This document shows positions 1-11,473 of a stretch of DNA of 64,000 nt, one piece after another. The stretch is from Phoenix dactylifera. Taxonomy: Eukaryota > Streptophyta > Magnoliopsida > Arecales > Arecaceae. The notes beneath the pieces were generated by a model, which saw only the letters and a program-made list of their open reading frames with translations, did not search any database and was not told where the DNA came from. The stretch is taken from positions 5,383,775 through 5,447,774 of the forward strand of contig NC_052409.1 in assembly GCF_009389715.1 (NCBI RefSeq), in the 5' to 3' direction. Made by a program: the position numbers and the translations under genes. The first letter of the stretch is position 1. The number at the start of each line of letters is the position of its first letter.

Positions 1-125
1 AGCCACCAGCCGCTACTACACGAGAGCTCGAGTCCCTAATGACGAACCCCGTGCCCCCTCTACTTTCACCATCATGTACCGATCCGTCAAAGTTAATCTT
101 GAGAAAGCTCGGAAGTGGGAAGCTT
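1..125 (-). mobile_element. LINE RNase H fragment, cut by window edge
   Basis: Read on the minus strand, this stretch stays open and gives FLKINFDGSVHDG followed by GGTGFVIRDSSS and VVAAGG, the N-terminal strands of the RNase H domain found at the 3' end of plant non-LTR retrotransposons. The same pattern recurs at 21440, 45080 (3' tail only) and 63720-63940. The 3' end lies outside the window. It is a relic, not a host gene. Confidence 0.75.
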
Positions 126-1000
126 GCAGGTAAAAAACACCAAACGAGACGCTGCATTGAGCGGAATGGAAGCCCCATATATCATGAACTATTATAAGTC
201 TACCTGACGAGATCTCGTAATTGAGCTTTTTTGTTTGTGTATAAGCACACTCTACTACATATCTCGACGATATACGGTGCCCGCCAGGGACCTTAGCACA
301 CTCATGGTCTTATTCCATCCATATGTTCCCACTAAAGTCTTAATTTACCCAGTCATCTACTCCTACGACAGTGGATGAAAACAGTTACAGTCGAATTTTT
401 CTACGGGTCCCCAACCCCAAGTACGTAAGTCCTTTAACATCGCCTACGACTTTATTGCGACATTTAATGATCGTTACACGTGTACGGTACTTGGTGGTCT
501 GGCACGGTCCAAAGGCGGTCCAATGTGGTTAAAAAAAAAACGATACAGGATAGGGTTTCTTGAACGGACCGTTAATGTTGGTTCCAAGCGGGCTCCGGGT
601 TGTATATTCCGTGCGGAAGAATGATTCGTCTTATTACGAAACGTAGACCGTTGGATTGTGCCCCGCACAGATCTGAGAGCTGTCCGAATTCTTGCATTCA
701 TCATCGACACAGATCTGGAAGCAGAAATTACGCGATCCAATGGTGGATTCGCGCAAAGGAAGATGAATCCTTCTATACAACTCCTATTCGGTCCAAGCAC
801 GCACATGTTCGACAAAATGAGGAGGGCACCCAATGCCCCGATTGCCCCTATCTCTCACAATCTTATTCCTGATCTGTCCCTCCTGTCTTCCCTAAATGCC
901 CCTCCCAGACTCGCCCCTTCTCGGGGCGTGGTGGTGGAGCCCAGAGCTGCCTCTCTGCCTCGCTGGCCTTGGCCTCACCATGTTGTGTTTTTATGGCTTT
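126..1000. other. intergenic, no recognisable gene
   Basis: I see no conserved coding pattern here. Open frames between 470 and 900 on either strand are low-similarity and overlap each other. The low-numbered part may be the 5' continuation of the LINE relic at 1-125, but no reverse transcriptase motif could be read. Confidence 0.4.
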
Positions 1001-1180
1001 TGGAACCCTCGGAGAGCCAGAGGGAGCGAGCGAGAGAGAGAGGAAGAGAGGCGTGGTCGCGTCGCCTAAATCGGCTGATCCATTTTTTCTCTCTAGCGTC
1101 GTCTCCAGATCTGAGGCGGCGTCGTCTACCACCGGAGCGAATCGATTGGGAGCTATTTGGAGTCAATTCCGAGGCAAAGG
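1001..1180 (+). promoter_or_regulatory. probable 5' UTR exon of the PP2C gene
   Basis: A GC- and AG-rich leader-like stretch ends in AGGCAAAG followed by GTGGG, a plausible splice donor. A plausible acceptor, TTTGTACAG, lies at about 1884, ahead of the coding start at 1988. Clade D PP2C genes commonly have an intron in the 5' UTR. The transcription start cannot be set from sequence alone; the left boundary is a guess. Confidence 0.4.
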
Positions 1181-1773
1181 TGGGTTTTTTCCTGTTTGTT
1201 TCTGTCTAATGCGTCGGATTTGGGGTGGTTGATGGTGGATTTAGGGTTGGGGTTTGAGTTTTCTTTCAAAGCTGAGAGCTTTTGTTTGAGTCAATGGATA
1301 GATGTGTTCGTGAGGTGAAGATTGGGGATATGACATGGCTCGTTGGCACGATTTCTGATTGATGTTTTTTGGGGTTTTCACATTGTTGTGCGATAGAGGG
1401 TAGTGAGTTTGTGATACCTTGTCTCGGTTCCATCTGATTCGGAGCAACGAAGGGGAAGGCCCTTTTAAGGTCGAAGTGGAAGAAATTGTCCTTGTTTCTC
1501 CTGTCAGAACTTGGATTGTGTTTGAGGTAACCAAAGAGAACTATAAATATTCTGTTTTCTGTCGTGGATTTTTTATGATCTACTATATGTCCAGTTGCAT
1601 AGGATTCATCCCTTTTGGATAATGAACGAAAGAGGACAGAGAGTGTGTTTTACCCAGCCTCCAATTAGTTTTTTTTTTTTTTTGCCTTTCTTCTTTTTAA
1701 ACATTGAACTTTCTTCAAATTAATGATAGCAAGTTGGGGTTGTTTTGTTCTTTCTCTCTGGAATCTATCCTCA

Positions 1774-1799
1774 TCTCTCTCTCTCTCTCTCTCTCTCTC
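1774..1799. repeat. (CT)n microsatellite
   Basis: About 13 uninterrupted CT units in the presumed 5' UTR intron of the PP2C gene. CT/GA tracts near plant transcription starts are common and are used as length-polymorphic markers. Confidence 0.9.
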
Positions 1800-1948
1800 A
1801 ATAACAGCAACTTTAGCTGCTTCGGTCGTTGTTGTCGTCGTTGCTCTACTTGTATTTTATGTAATTGATGATGCAATTTGTACAGAGTAGGAAAAGGGGG
1901 AGCTTGGGGTCTTTGCGCTTTGGATATCATAAGTTTGCTTCGGGCTAG

Positions 1949-1984
1949 ATGTTGAGAACTCGGACGCCGGCCTGGGTGAGATGA
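1949..1984 (+). promoter_or_regulatory. upstream ORF in the PP2C leader
   Basis: An ATG at 1949 opens an 11-codon frame (MLRTRTPAWVR) ending in TGA at 1982-1984, three bases before the PP2C ATG at 1988. A further out-of-frame ATG at 1981 overlaps the main start. If the leader begins upstream of 1949, these ATGs could lower translation of the phosphatase. Effect is inferred only. Confidence 0.4.
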
Positions 1985-1987
1985 GGG

Positions 1988-4900
1988 ATGTTAGCAAGGT
2001 TGATGAACTTCCTGAAGGCCTGCTGGCGGCCGTCGTCAGATCGGTATGTGCACACAGGCTCCGATACGGTTGGCCGGCAGGATGGGCTTCTGTGGTACAA
2101 GGACACTGGGCAGCACATGAATGGAGAATTCTCTATGGCCGTGGTCCAAGCAAACAGCTTGCTTGAGGACCAGAGCCAGATGGAGTCGGGCCTGCTGAGC
2201 TCGCTCGAGTCCGCCCGTATGGGACCTTCATCGGGATCTATGATGGCCATGGTGGTCCGGAAACATCCCGCTATATCAATGATCATCTCTTCCACCATCT
2301 TAAGAGTAAGTACTGAACCTGAGAGTTCTGTGCTTAGCCCTTGTAACAGCTGCTGACTTTATGAATTGGTCTTTTTCCATGTGTGTCATGAATTAGCTAC
2401 TGAATGTACTGTATTGCATATCTGGGTGATCCTTTTGCTGTTTCAGCTTTGGAAGACTTAGCTATTTTGCCTGTAGTTAATACTACTCTTAATTCTCTTG
2501 TTGTACAATTTGTGAGTCCAAAGACCTTTATACATGCTTATGGTGCAACTTCTTCAGCAATCAAATGTGTATTTAGTTTCGTTATTTCGCATACTGCCTT
2601 TGTCCTATATCTATGGAGTTTTAATTGTAATGTCATTTACTTTTCCATCGGCTTAGTATTATCTCAGTTGAACTTAATTATATCTGCTATCTTGACTAAA
2701 TATGAAGAGTGCAACCATCGGAACATGCAAATTGCTGAGTTGGCAAAGTCACTGGGCTTGGTACTGGCAGCCTGAGTTAAAGTCCCACCTTCTTTGTAAT
2801 AAAAGGAGGGGCTCTGCTTCTGCCCCCACTCAAGTTTTAAAAAAAGAGAGAAAGAAATAAAGAAAGAAACAGTATGGTTATCGATTTTATTCCAGGGGTC
2901 TTTTGTATGCTGCTTGATCGTTCTGGCCTTTGAAACTTATCTGAGCAGCAGTAAAGCTTCTTCTTACCCCATTTGACATCTTTAGTAATATCTGGATATA
3001 TATTATAAACATAGACTTGGCTAGTTCCTGATCATGTCTCAATTTTCTTTGCTTGCATCGGGTCAAATTTTGTGGTACATGCAACTTTTCTGCTTGAAGT
3101 GAATTTCTAATTGTACATATATTGTTTGATAACCAACTAATAATGCTAAAGATACTCGTTCAGCCATAGCAAGAGTTGTTTCAATTTTGTACCTTATGTG
3201 ACAATAGAGCCTCTGCCTCGCAGGATTTACATCCGAGCAGCAGTCAATGTCAGCTGATGTAATACGGAAGGCATATCAGGCTACTGAAGAGGGCTTTAGT
3301 TCTCTGGTCACCAGACAATGGCCTACGAAACCCCAGATTGCTGCTGTTGGCTCATGCTGTCTGGTTGGTGTGATCTGTGGTGGTATGTTATACATAGCCA
3401 ATGTTGGGGACTCCCGTGCTGTTTTAGGGAAACTTGTCAAAGCAACTGGAGAGGTTTTGGCTGTCCAGTTGTCATCAGAGCATAATGCAGGTATTGAGTC
3501 TGTGCGACAAGAGTTGCAGTCATTGCACCCAGATGATTCACAAATAGTTGGTTTTGAAGCATAATGTTTGGCGTGTGAAGGGCCTCATTCAGGTGCTTAT
3601 CATGTGAATACCTCTCATACATTATACACAATCTACAATAGTTAATCCAATCAAAGTTCTCATCATAAAAAAGGTTTAGCTGATTATTGTCATCTAGATT
3701 TTCTTTTGTATGCAAGCCTATCAGGATCTTTAGAAATATTCATGCAATTCCTCTTGAGATTGCTTCTCAAGTGCTCTGACCTGCTTTAAAATTTCATGTA
3801 GCCACTGAATCAACTATGTGGATACCCTTTTAAAGGATTTGCTACTTGCAATGTACAAAGCATCATGTAGGTTGAATGATTGGCATTTATATTTTGCTAC
3901 TTTTGTGCTCCAACTTCTTTCACCTCTTTTTGGGTTTTCCCAAATGGTAATTTTTAAATTTTGATAGCCCTAAGGAAGACTGATAGTTTTATGTTATTGG
4001 AAGATCAAAGAAATTCAACATCTTGTACTACCAAATTAAAGGTTAAGAATATTTATAGTCCTACACTCATTCGACAGTCTCTAAAGTCTAAACCCACCCT
4101 TGCTTGTTTATCCTTATCAGAACATTCGGTGTGATGCCGGCATGATAACTGAATTTCTTTTTAATCGTTTCTGGCTACATGCTTTTCAAGTTTCTTTGAA
4201 GTGTAAGAATCGTTTGACTATATGTGCGTGTATATGTGTGTTTATGATGTGATTTTATTGATGCAACAATGTTATAATGTTTAACAGTTTCTGATGATAC
4301 ATTTATTTGGCAATTACTGATGCTCGGTAGTTCCTTTGTAACTTGTTTATTGCCTTTACAAGCATTGTCCTTAGACCTGCTTTACCTTAGCTACCTTGTA
4401 GGTTTTTACTGAGTTGAAGGTGTTTTTGGAATGTCTAGGGATGGCAATTCAGCAACAGTTGCCGATTTACATGTCATATTTTTTTTTCATCGACTATTAT
4501 TACATTTGTTCTTCCGGATGGCTTTTTTTCCTGTCCAAGTGTCTATTTGGGGAGGATGGTTTTTGACTGGAAAGCAGGCTATAATGGTGAAAATTTCAAT
4601 ATCTTCAATGGGAATTTTGATTGCTCTTTATCCATTACCTTACACTAATTTTTATAATCACTGATAGGAGTCCAAATTTTCTAGCCGTGGATCCTTCCCC
4701 TAAGGATTCATATATTTGAACAGTTTATCTTTTGAATAAAAATGAGGGAAGCTATAGCCATATTGCTCATTTCCCCCCTCAAAACATTTGAAATGGTCAA
4801 CATTCATATTTTACAGTATTACATCCTTCACATGGCGTTCTCAAGATTTGCATAACCTAAAGAATTTTTGGTAGGTTGTGTGCTATTTTTAGATTGCCAG

Positions 4901-7900
4901 AAATTGATTTTGGTTGCAGCTGATTTTGAAGGATCATAGAGCCCTTTGTGGCAGTATATATTTTCGGAGGAAAAAAGGGAAAAGAAAAACCATGATGCAT
5001 TTGTTTACCATCCTTGATGCTGGAAAGCTTCATATTGACTCAAACCATCGTGTGGTATTTATCATGTTGGAAATATAGTTCTATATCTGAAAAAGTGTAA
5101 CTAGCATATAGAGTTCAGATCAGGCATATCATTTTTGGGTTTCATTGTCACTTTTTCTGGGAAAAAAAGCTGATAAGTTTGCTTTGATACTCATAATTAG
5201 ATTGGAATAAAAGCATATCCCGTCCCCATCCACCCCTCCCTCCAATGACTAGTAAACAGGATCCAGATTTCCCAGACTGGTCTTCTCAAGGAATCACTGG
5301 ACATTCATTTCTCCAACTGTTTGATTGCCCTTTTTGCCTTAGGTTTTGCAAATATTGTGGCTCATCCAGAATACCACTGAAATTTATTAAAAAATGTTTC
5401 ATACAATATGCTCTAGTCCTACATCATCTTAAGAGATTTTTTTTTTCTTTTAGATTCTATCACAAAGCATGGTTATTATGTGTATTTTCATTGGAAGTAC
5501 ATCTTCTACTAGTTTCAATGCAATCCTTTCCAGTCCGCATCCATTGAAGATAAGTTGATCTAGAAGCCCAATCATCTAGCTCTTGTGGAGTAGCCTAGTA
5601 ATGTTTTTAAATGTTGTCACTGAATTTTCTCTACTGAACAGAAACATGTAATAAAATTGCTACTTCCTGCAGCGCATTAATTTTGAGTTATAACTTAATG
5701 CAATGACTCTCTGCCTCCAATAAAAGAAATCTTCTAAAAGCACCAGCAATTAGTGCACAGTATTCATTCATATTCTCTCTCTTTTTTTCTTTTTTTTTTT
5801 TTGGAAAAAAAAAAACTCAACCTACTTGGGGCTGCAATATCTTTCTGATCCACCTTGTACATCTCATTCTCCTATTTATGGCCATCATCTGTTAACTCTA
5901 TTCTCATTCTATCTCATTTGTCTGGAGTCAAGGATTCTTGAAGATACCTAGGGGGTATGATATGCATTTTCTTTGGCATATTCTCATATTACCTTGGTGT
6001 CTTTCCTCGTTTGGATGACTTAACTTGAGTTACACCATAACAGCTAATCCATTTATGCTGATGCAATGTTAGTTTGTAGAGTCCCTTACAAGGCAAGGCG
6101 CTTGAAGGGCCTAAACTAAGGTACATGAAAGTTAATTAAAGAATATGAAAGTTTTTTTTTTTTTTGATATAGCCATTAATAGAACAAGTGGAGAGAGGGA
6201 TTCTTAAATTTCTCCCCAGATAATTGAGATAAAACTTGCTGGGTATGACGATTTTTTGAGGATTTTTTTAAGGTTAAAAAATACTAATTAGATGGTTTGA
6301 ATGGAAAGATGATTTATCATATAAGCCTCACCGATGCTATCTGGAGTTTGTTGTGAACCATGTGATCACCATTTCCATCAACAGCTACTTCAGCCATTAT
6401 AGGTTGGTTATCAATCTCTCTCATCATATAACACAATCAGGACTTATAGCCTCTAGTATACCAGCTTTTTCAAATGTTATCACAACTTTATGTTTTCTTA
6501 GGTCATACCCCACTCACCTCTTCTTTGATTCTGTGACTCAAATCTTAGTTGGTTTCTTAATCAGTCTTCACATTTTCATTTCTCATGTTCAGGGGTCCTA
6601 GAACTTGAATTGAAATTTGATAAGTTGTAGCCTTGTGATAATTATAGATGTGGGCAGTCTAGAGTTGTTAATTCTGATTTATCTGTTGGGTGATATCTTT
6701 TCTTATATGATGTGCAAGACAAGGCTTGGTCATGGCTGATGGAGAAACCAATTGCAACTTTGCAAGCACGCATTTTCATAAAGAAGTACTTTGTCCACTA
6801 CTCCACTTATGCTCGGGATATTTTCCATGTATGTCGAATAAAAGCAAGAGGATGACAAATGTTGGAGGTAGTATAAGAAAGCATTCTCATGTATAGACAT
6901 AAGCTTTAGCTTAAACATGATGAGCCAAATACTTTCAAGCACATATAACAAAGGTTTAAAAGGCGTCTTTTAATTTATTGCTATGTATTTACTTGCTCAA
7001 GGACACCAAACATGGTAGTGCAAACAGAAGAATTCATAAGCCTGCAACCCATAGACCAAGCACATGATGGTGATGCTTACCTCTGATAAGGTTTGTGGAG
7101 CATGTTTTGGCCTCTTGCTGCCGGATACAGAGATGCAAATTCAAAAAGCTTCCACTGCTAGGTTGATGAATCACAAACTTGTAGGAGGGTTGTGCTTTAT
7201 GAGTAACAGGCCAGTGATAGAGAGATGAGGTCATAAACTCTGCAAGAGATACAGAGCATCTGCTTGCCCAATGCCACTTCTAATTCTCAGGTTTTCATGT
7301 AACAGGACTCTTAGTTCATTGTTTGCATGAAGGCATGCAACTTTCAAGTGCGTATTAACATCTCCATTTTTGGAAGCAGGGCGATACATCCCTGTCATTA
7401 TGGTCGCTGAAAATTCTATAATGGAAGAGAACAGATCTGCATCATTTCCATTTCTTCTTCTTTGTTAGGGGAGACATAGCAGTCACTCAAAAGCCAAGCA
7501 AGTCACCTATCTCTTTCTTACTTGCAATATTTATTTTCCAAAATGACCAAGCATATCCAATATTTTTCATGTACCTGTAGTTTGATGCCTTTGTATATTT
7601 GTCATGTAGAGCTGGGGGAGAGCTTATTAAGGCCTGTAATAAAGCATTGATGTCTAACAGTTACCTTATCAGTGTCTCCCACTTCAAATCCACCCCAATC
7701 TTATAGACTCTGATTCATTACCCGTTTCCAAGGAAATGAAAATGAGTTTGATTATTGCCTATCACTATGTAGTACTTTGCTTTTGTTCACCATTTCTGCA
7801 AACAGCCTGTCCTTAGCTAGTTTCCGCGATTCCTCATAGGGAAATGCTGCTTTCTCTTCAACTGTTCAAATTCCCACTGAGAGACCTTATTCCACCGTCA

Positions 7901-8740
7901 AGAGAAAAATGGGAAAGAAAAAATTTAGGGAAAAAATGAACACGTAAATAGGAAAGAAAATACAATGGTAGGTTTCTGAGAAACTCAAGAGACCTTATTC
8001 CACCATCAGGAGAAAAATAATTGCCCTTCCAACTAACTAATGTATTTCGACTTTGTTTTTTAAGCAAGCTTCTTATTTCTGAAAGAGATGGTATTCTGCT
8101 ATATAAAGTGCTGAGATGCAGGCATAGTAGATTTATATACTAATCAAAGCTGCAAACCCAAATATTATATATAGATTTAAGAAAAAATATTCTAAGTGTT
8201 ATTTTATGCCTGTTACAGAAAAATCCCATAAATTAGTTTTATAACTTATTAAAAATTTAGTATCAGATAGTTCTATGCTTTTTTGATACATCATATACAA
8301 AATTGTACATTGGACATCTTTACCAATTTCTTGTGCTGTCTAGACATCTAACATGTCATTTATATATGCTTTTTTGATACATCATGTACAATTAAACATG
8401 TACTTCGGATGCGCATTACCAATTTCGCATGTTGTCTGGACATCTATCATACCGGTTATGCTGTCTAGAATCTGGCATGTGCTGTACATGTGTTTAGGAT
8501 ACGAGAGAGGTAGGTATCTACATTTTCAGTCTGAATCTATTGCCTTCTTTTCCCAACTCAGCTATGCCTCTTTGTTGTTGAAAGACCCACCTATTCTTTC
8601 TTTTCCAATTCAAATAAAAGATCCATGGGAGAGATTCTCAAGGAAAAGATATGAGAAGCAAACCCTAATTTGTTTCCTGTTAAAATACATGTCTATCACA
8701 TATATGAAATATCTGAGATGGGAGAAGCTTGTGCTTGGGA

Positions 8741-8826
<86 letters not shown>

Positions 8827-11473
8827 AGATTAGGACAATGTCCAATTCCAGTGACGGATGGATTCAAACCTTTTGCAGTATATAGATATGCAAATATGTT
8901 TAAATTAGTTACTAATAATTTTTTGTTGGACATTTTCTAAGTTTAAAGAAAAGAGTGGCCCAATGCACGAGGCTTCTGCTATTGCGGGGCTTGGGGAGGG
9001 TTGGATATACGCAGCCTTACCCCCATATGCAGGGAGGTTGTTTCCGTCTTTTGTATCCGTGACCTCCAAATCAGATGTACTTGAATGTTTTCTAAGTTTC
9101 TATTAATATATTTCTGTTTTGAGTTTGGGCTCATACAACAGCTAGTTTTCAGGGTTTTCGCCACATTTTGGTATTGGAATCAAATCCAACACACCTTTCA
9201 GAACAGAATTTTAATACAAGAAATACCTGTCTTTATTCTCTAGTTTTCTCCATCTTCGTGAATGAGACATCTGAATTTTGTGTTGCAGCATCATTCATTT
9301 GGGTATTGTAAGAACTCATTTGACATTATTAAGTAGACAAGCAATGCGACTGCTTGCTTACTAAATGCCTACTCTTTTCACAGTTAGATTATTCTTTTTG
9401 TTTGTTGCCCATCAAATACATGATGTTGGAAGTAAATACTCAACACATCTTTGTTGAGGAGAATGTTATATAATATTACACCAGCCATCCATGAAAACTG
9501 TTGCTTGATGTTCATTATGATGGAAATAGTGTTGGCAGTACAATACTTGATATAGGTTCCATTTTCTTTTCCCATTTCTTAACAAATTTATTATATTTTT
9601 GCTCAAGAGTGTCCAACCCTGTATTGCAGGTCACAAGGTCAATCGGTGATGTATACCTAAAAAAGGCAGAGTTTAACCGGGAGCCATTATATGTAAAATT
9701 TCGCCTTCGTGAACCTTTCAAAAAGCCAATACTTAGTTCAGAACCATCAATTTCTGTGCAACCATTACAACCACATGATCAGTTTCTCATATTTGCATCT
9801 GATGGACTCTGGGAGCAGCTTAGCAACCAAGCAGCAGTTGATATTGTTCATAACAATCCTCACAGTGTGAGTTTTTCTTCTTATATTTTGACTTTTTAAG
9901 TGGAAAAACATGGGTATGGAAGAACATATTGGCTCAAGTAATATGCATTGTTGTACTTTGTGGACATGATTTGGGTGAGCCCTAGTTGAAATACCCTAGT
10001 TGAACTGACTTACTAATCCACTGAGAATTAATAGAATTAATGTTTTTTACTTGTTCTGCAGTGTATCATTATTCCTTCTCCAGATAGAAATAGTCCAACA
10101 TACTGGCATCCTATACCAGATAAAAGAATTAATTACTTAAAGAGGTTTTTTAGTAAACTATAGAATTCACATCTGGAGCATTATTGATTATTACAAGCAG
10201 GGCTAAATGAAGATTTTGTTAGTTTGGATAAGACCCACCGCAATGCATGGCTAAGATTATTGATCAATCAGCAGCATGTAAGCATATAAAATTGGAATTG
10301 CAGAGATGGAATTCTGGTTGAATGTGTCTTACAAACTGGGGAGGAGTTAGGTATCAGTCTTGATCATTGAATTAAGCTTAGGTGAGTTTACACTAGCATA
10401 ATTAAGGGACAGAAAACTGATGGAGATGTCATGATCATGTTAAGAAGGAAAAAAAAACATGGAGGTTGGAGAGGGCTCAAGAAACCTTGTGTTGAATGTG
10501 GATTCAACACAATCAGGGAACATAAATCCAGGCCAAGTATGTGGGAACTACCCTGTTGCTTCTGGGTTTACCTTGTTGGGTATTCTGTCTGATGACTTTG
10601 ATTCTGGAGCTAGGATGAAGATTCATCAGTGGTGAGTCAATGGATCGAGGGTGTATGAGGGCTTATTTTAAGAACTTGAATGATATGAAATCAGAAAAGG
10701 GAACCTTCATCCTTGAACGCAATTTTAAGGACGGGACAAAGAATATGTTTCTGATGGGTTACTTATTAACGCATTTTTAGCCATGTGTAAGTTCTTGCCT
10801 TGCCTCTTAAAGGCCCTTGTAGCAAACATAATGGAAAGAATTGTATCATTTGACTGCTTGATTAAGAGATACTTGGGTGTGAATTGAGGTAGGGTGCTAT
10901 TCTGTAGATGTATATATTTCTCATCCTTCCTAGTTTTGGATGAGTTTTGAGTTGTCGTTGCCTCAACAAAGACTAGTGCCTTTCTTCTGTCTGATAGCAT
11001 TAAGGTTCCCTGAGTGAATAATGATTGCATTCCCCAAGGAACAAATTACAAGCTGTAGAGCCAACTTGAAATACAGAGGATGCAGCTTTTGTTCGACTAC
11101 AATGGTTGCTAGGTTTGCTTGTTTTTGAAACAATTCTACCGTGGCTTGCATATGAGTGCACTCTGCAAACGGTATGAATCACTTTTGTCTTGAATTCCTG
11201 CAGGGTAGTGCTCGGAGGCTTGTGAAAGCTGCACTTCATGAAGCAGCAAGGAAAAGAGAGATGAGGTACTCTGATCTCAAGAAGATTGATCGTGGGATCC
11301 GTCGGCATTTCCACGACGATATAACTGTCATTGTTGTGTTCCTTGACTCAAATCTTGTAAGCAAAGCCAGCTCGCACAAGGGCCCTTCACTTTCTGTAAG
11401 AGGAGGTGGGATCAATCTGCCAGCAAAATCTCTTGCACCTTGTGCGACACCCACAGAACTTGGTGCTACCTGA
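1988..11473 (+). CDS. protein phosphatase 2C, clade D; two frameshifts as given
   Basis: Mn/Mg-dependent Ser/Thr phosphatase of plant clade D (PP2C38/PP2C60-like; relatives dephosphorylate plasma-membrane H+-ATPase and are held off by SAUR proteins). Coding exons: 1988-2305, 3224-3592, 9630-9866, 11204-11473, all with GT-AG borders and compatible phases. The start [15 protein letters not shown] matches the family N-terminus. Visible motifs: YDGHGG (exon 1, shifted frame), [10 protein letters not shown] and GDSRAVLG (exon 2), [10 protein letters not shown] and [10 protein letters not shown] (exon 3), [12 protein letters not shown] (exon 4). Two single-base lesions break the frame: one base missing at about 2213, just before the DGHGG metal site, and one extra G at 3550-3551, after which a TAA would stop translation. 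Allowing for both, the product is about 397 residues, normal for the family. With all splice sites intact, either assembly error or a very young pseudogene would fit. Intron 2 (6.0 kb) carries a TA microsatellite and a SINE. Confidence 0.88.
3593..8739. other. PP2C intron 2, proximal part
   Basis: AT-rich intronic sequence with several homopolymer T/A runs (for example near 5790-5815 and 6153-6165). No conserved coding pattern is visible on either strand; open frames here are short and lack recognisable motifs. Confidence 0.6.
8740..8826. repeat. (TA)n microsatellite
   Basis: Roughly 85 bases of almost pure TA, broken by ACA at about 8758 and TG at about 8810, within PP2C intron 2. It creates spurious Ile-Tyr open frames on both strands. 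Likely length-polymorphic and prone to assembly error. Confidence 0.95.
8945..9070 (+). mobile_element. Au-like SINE relic in PP2C intron 2
   Basis: The segment contains GGCCCAATGCACGAGGCT, then GCGGGGCTTGGGGAGGG, CGCAGCCTTACCCCC and a GGTTGTTTCC block before a degenerate CCGTGACC box. This ordered set is the hallmark of the Au SINE family known widely in flowering plants. Boundaries are approximate and I could not identify a clear target-site duplication. The box B region is decayed, so the copy is presumably inactive. Confidence 0.75.

Noticed and set aside
8353..8940. Overlapping open frames on both strands around the TA microsatellite
   Set aside because: They are Ile/Tyr translations of the (TA)n repeat inside a PP2C intron, with no conserved text on either side.
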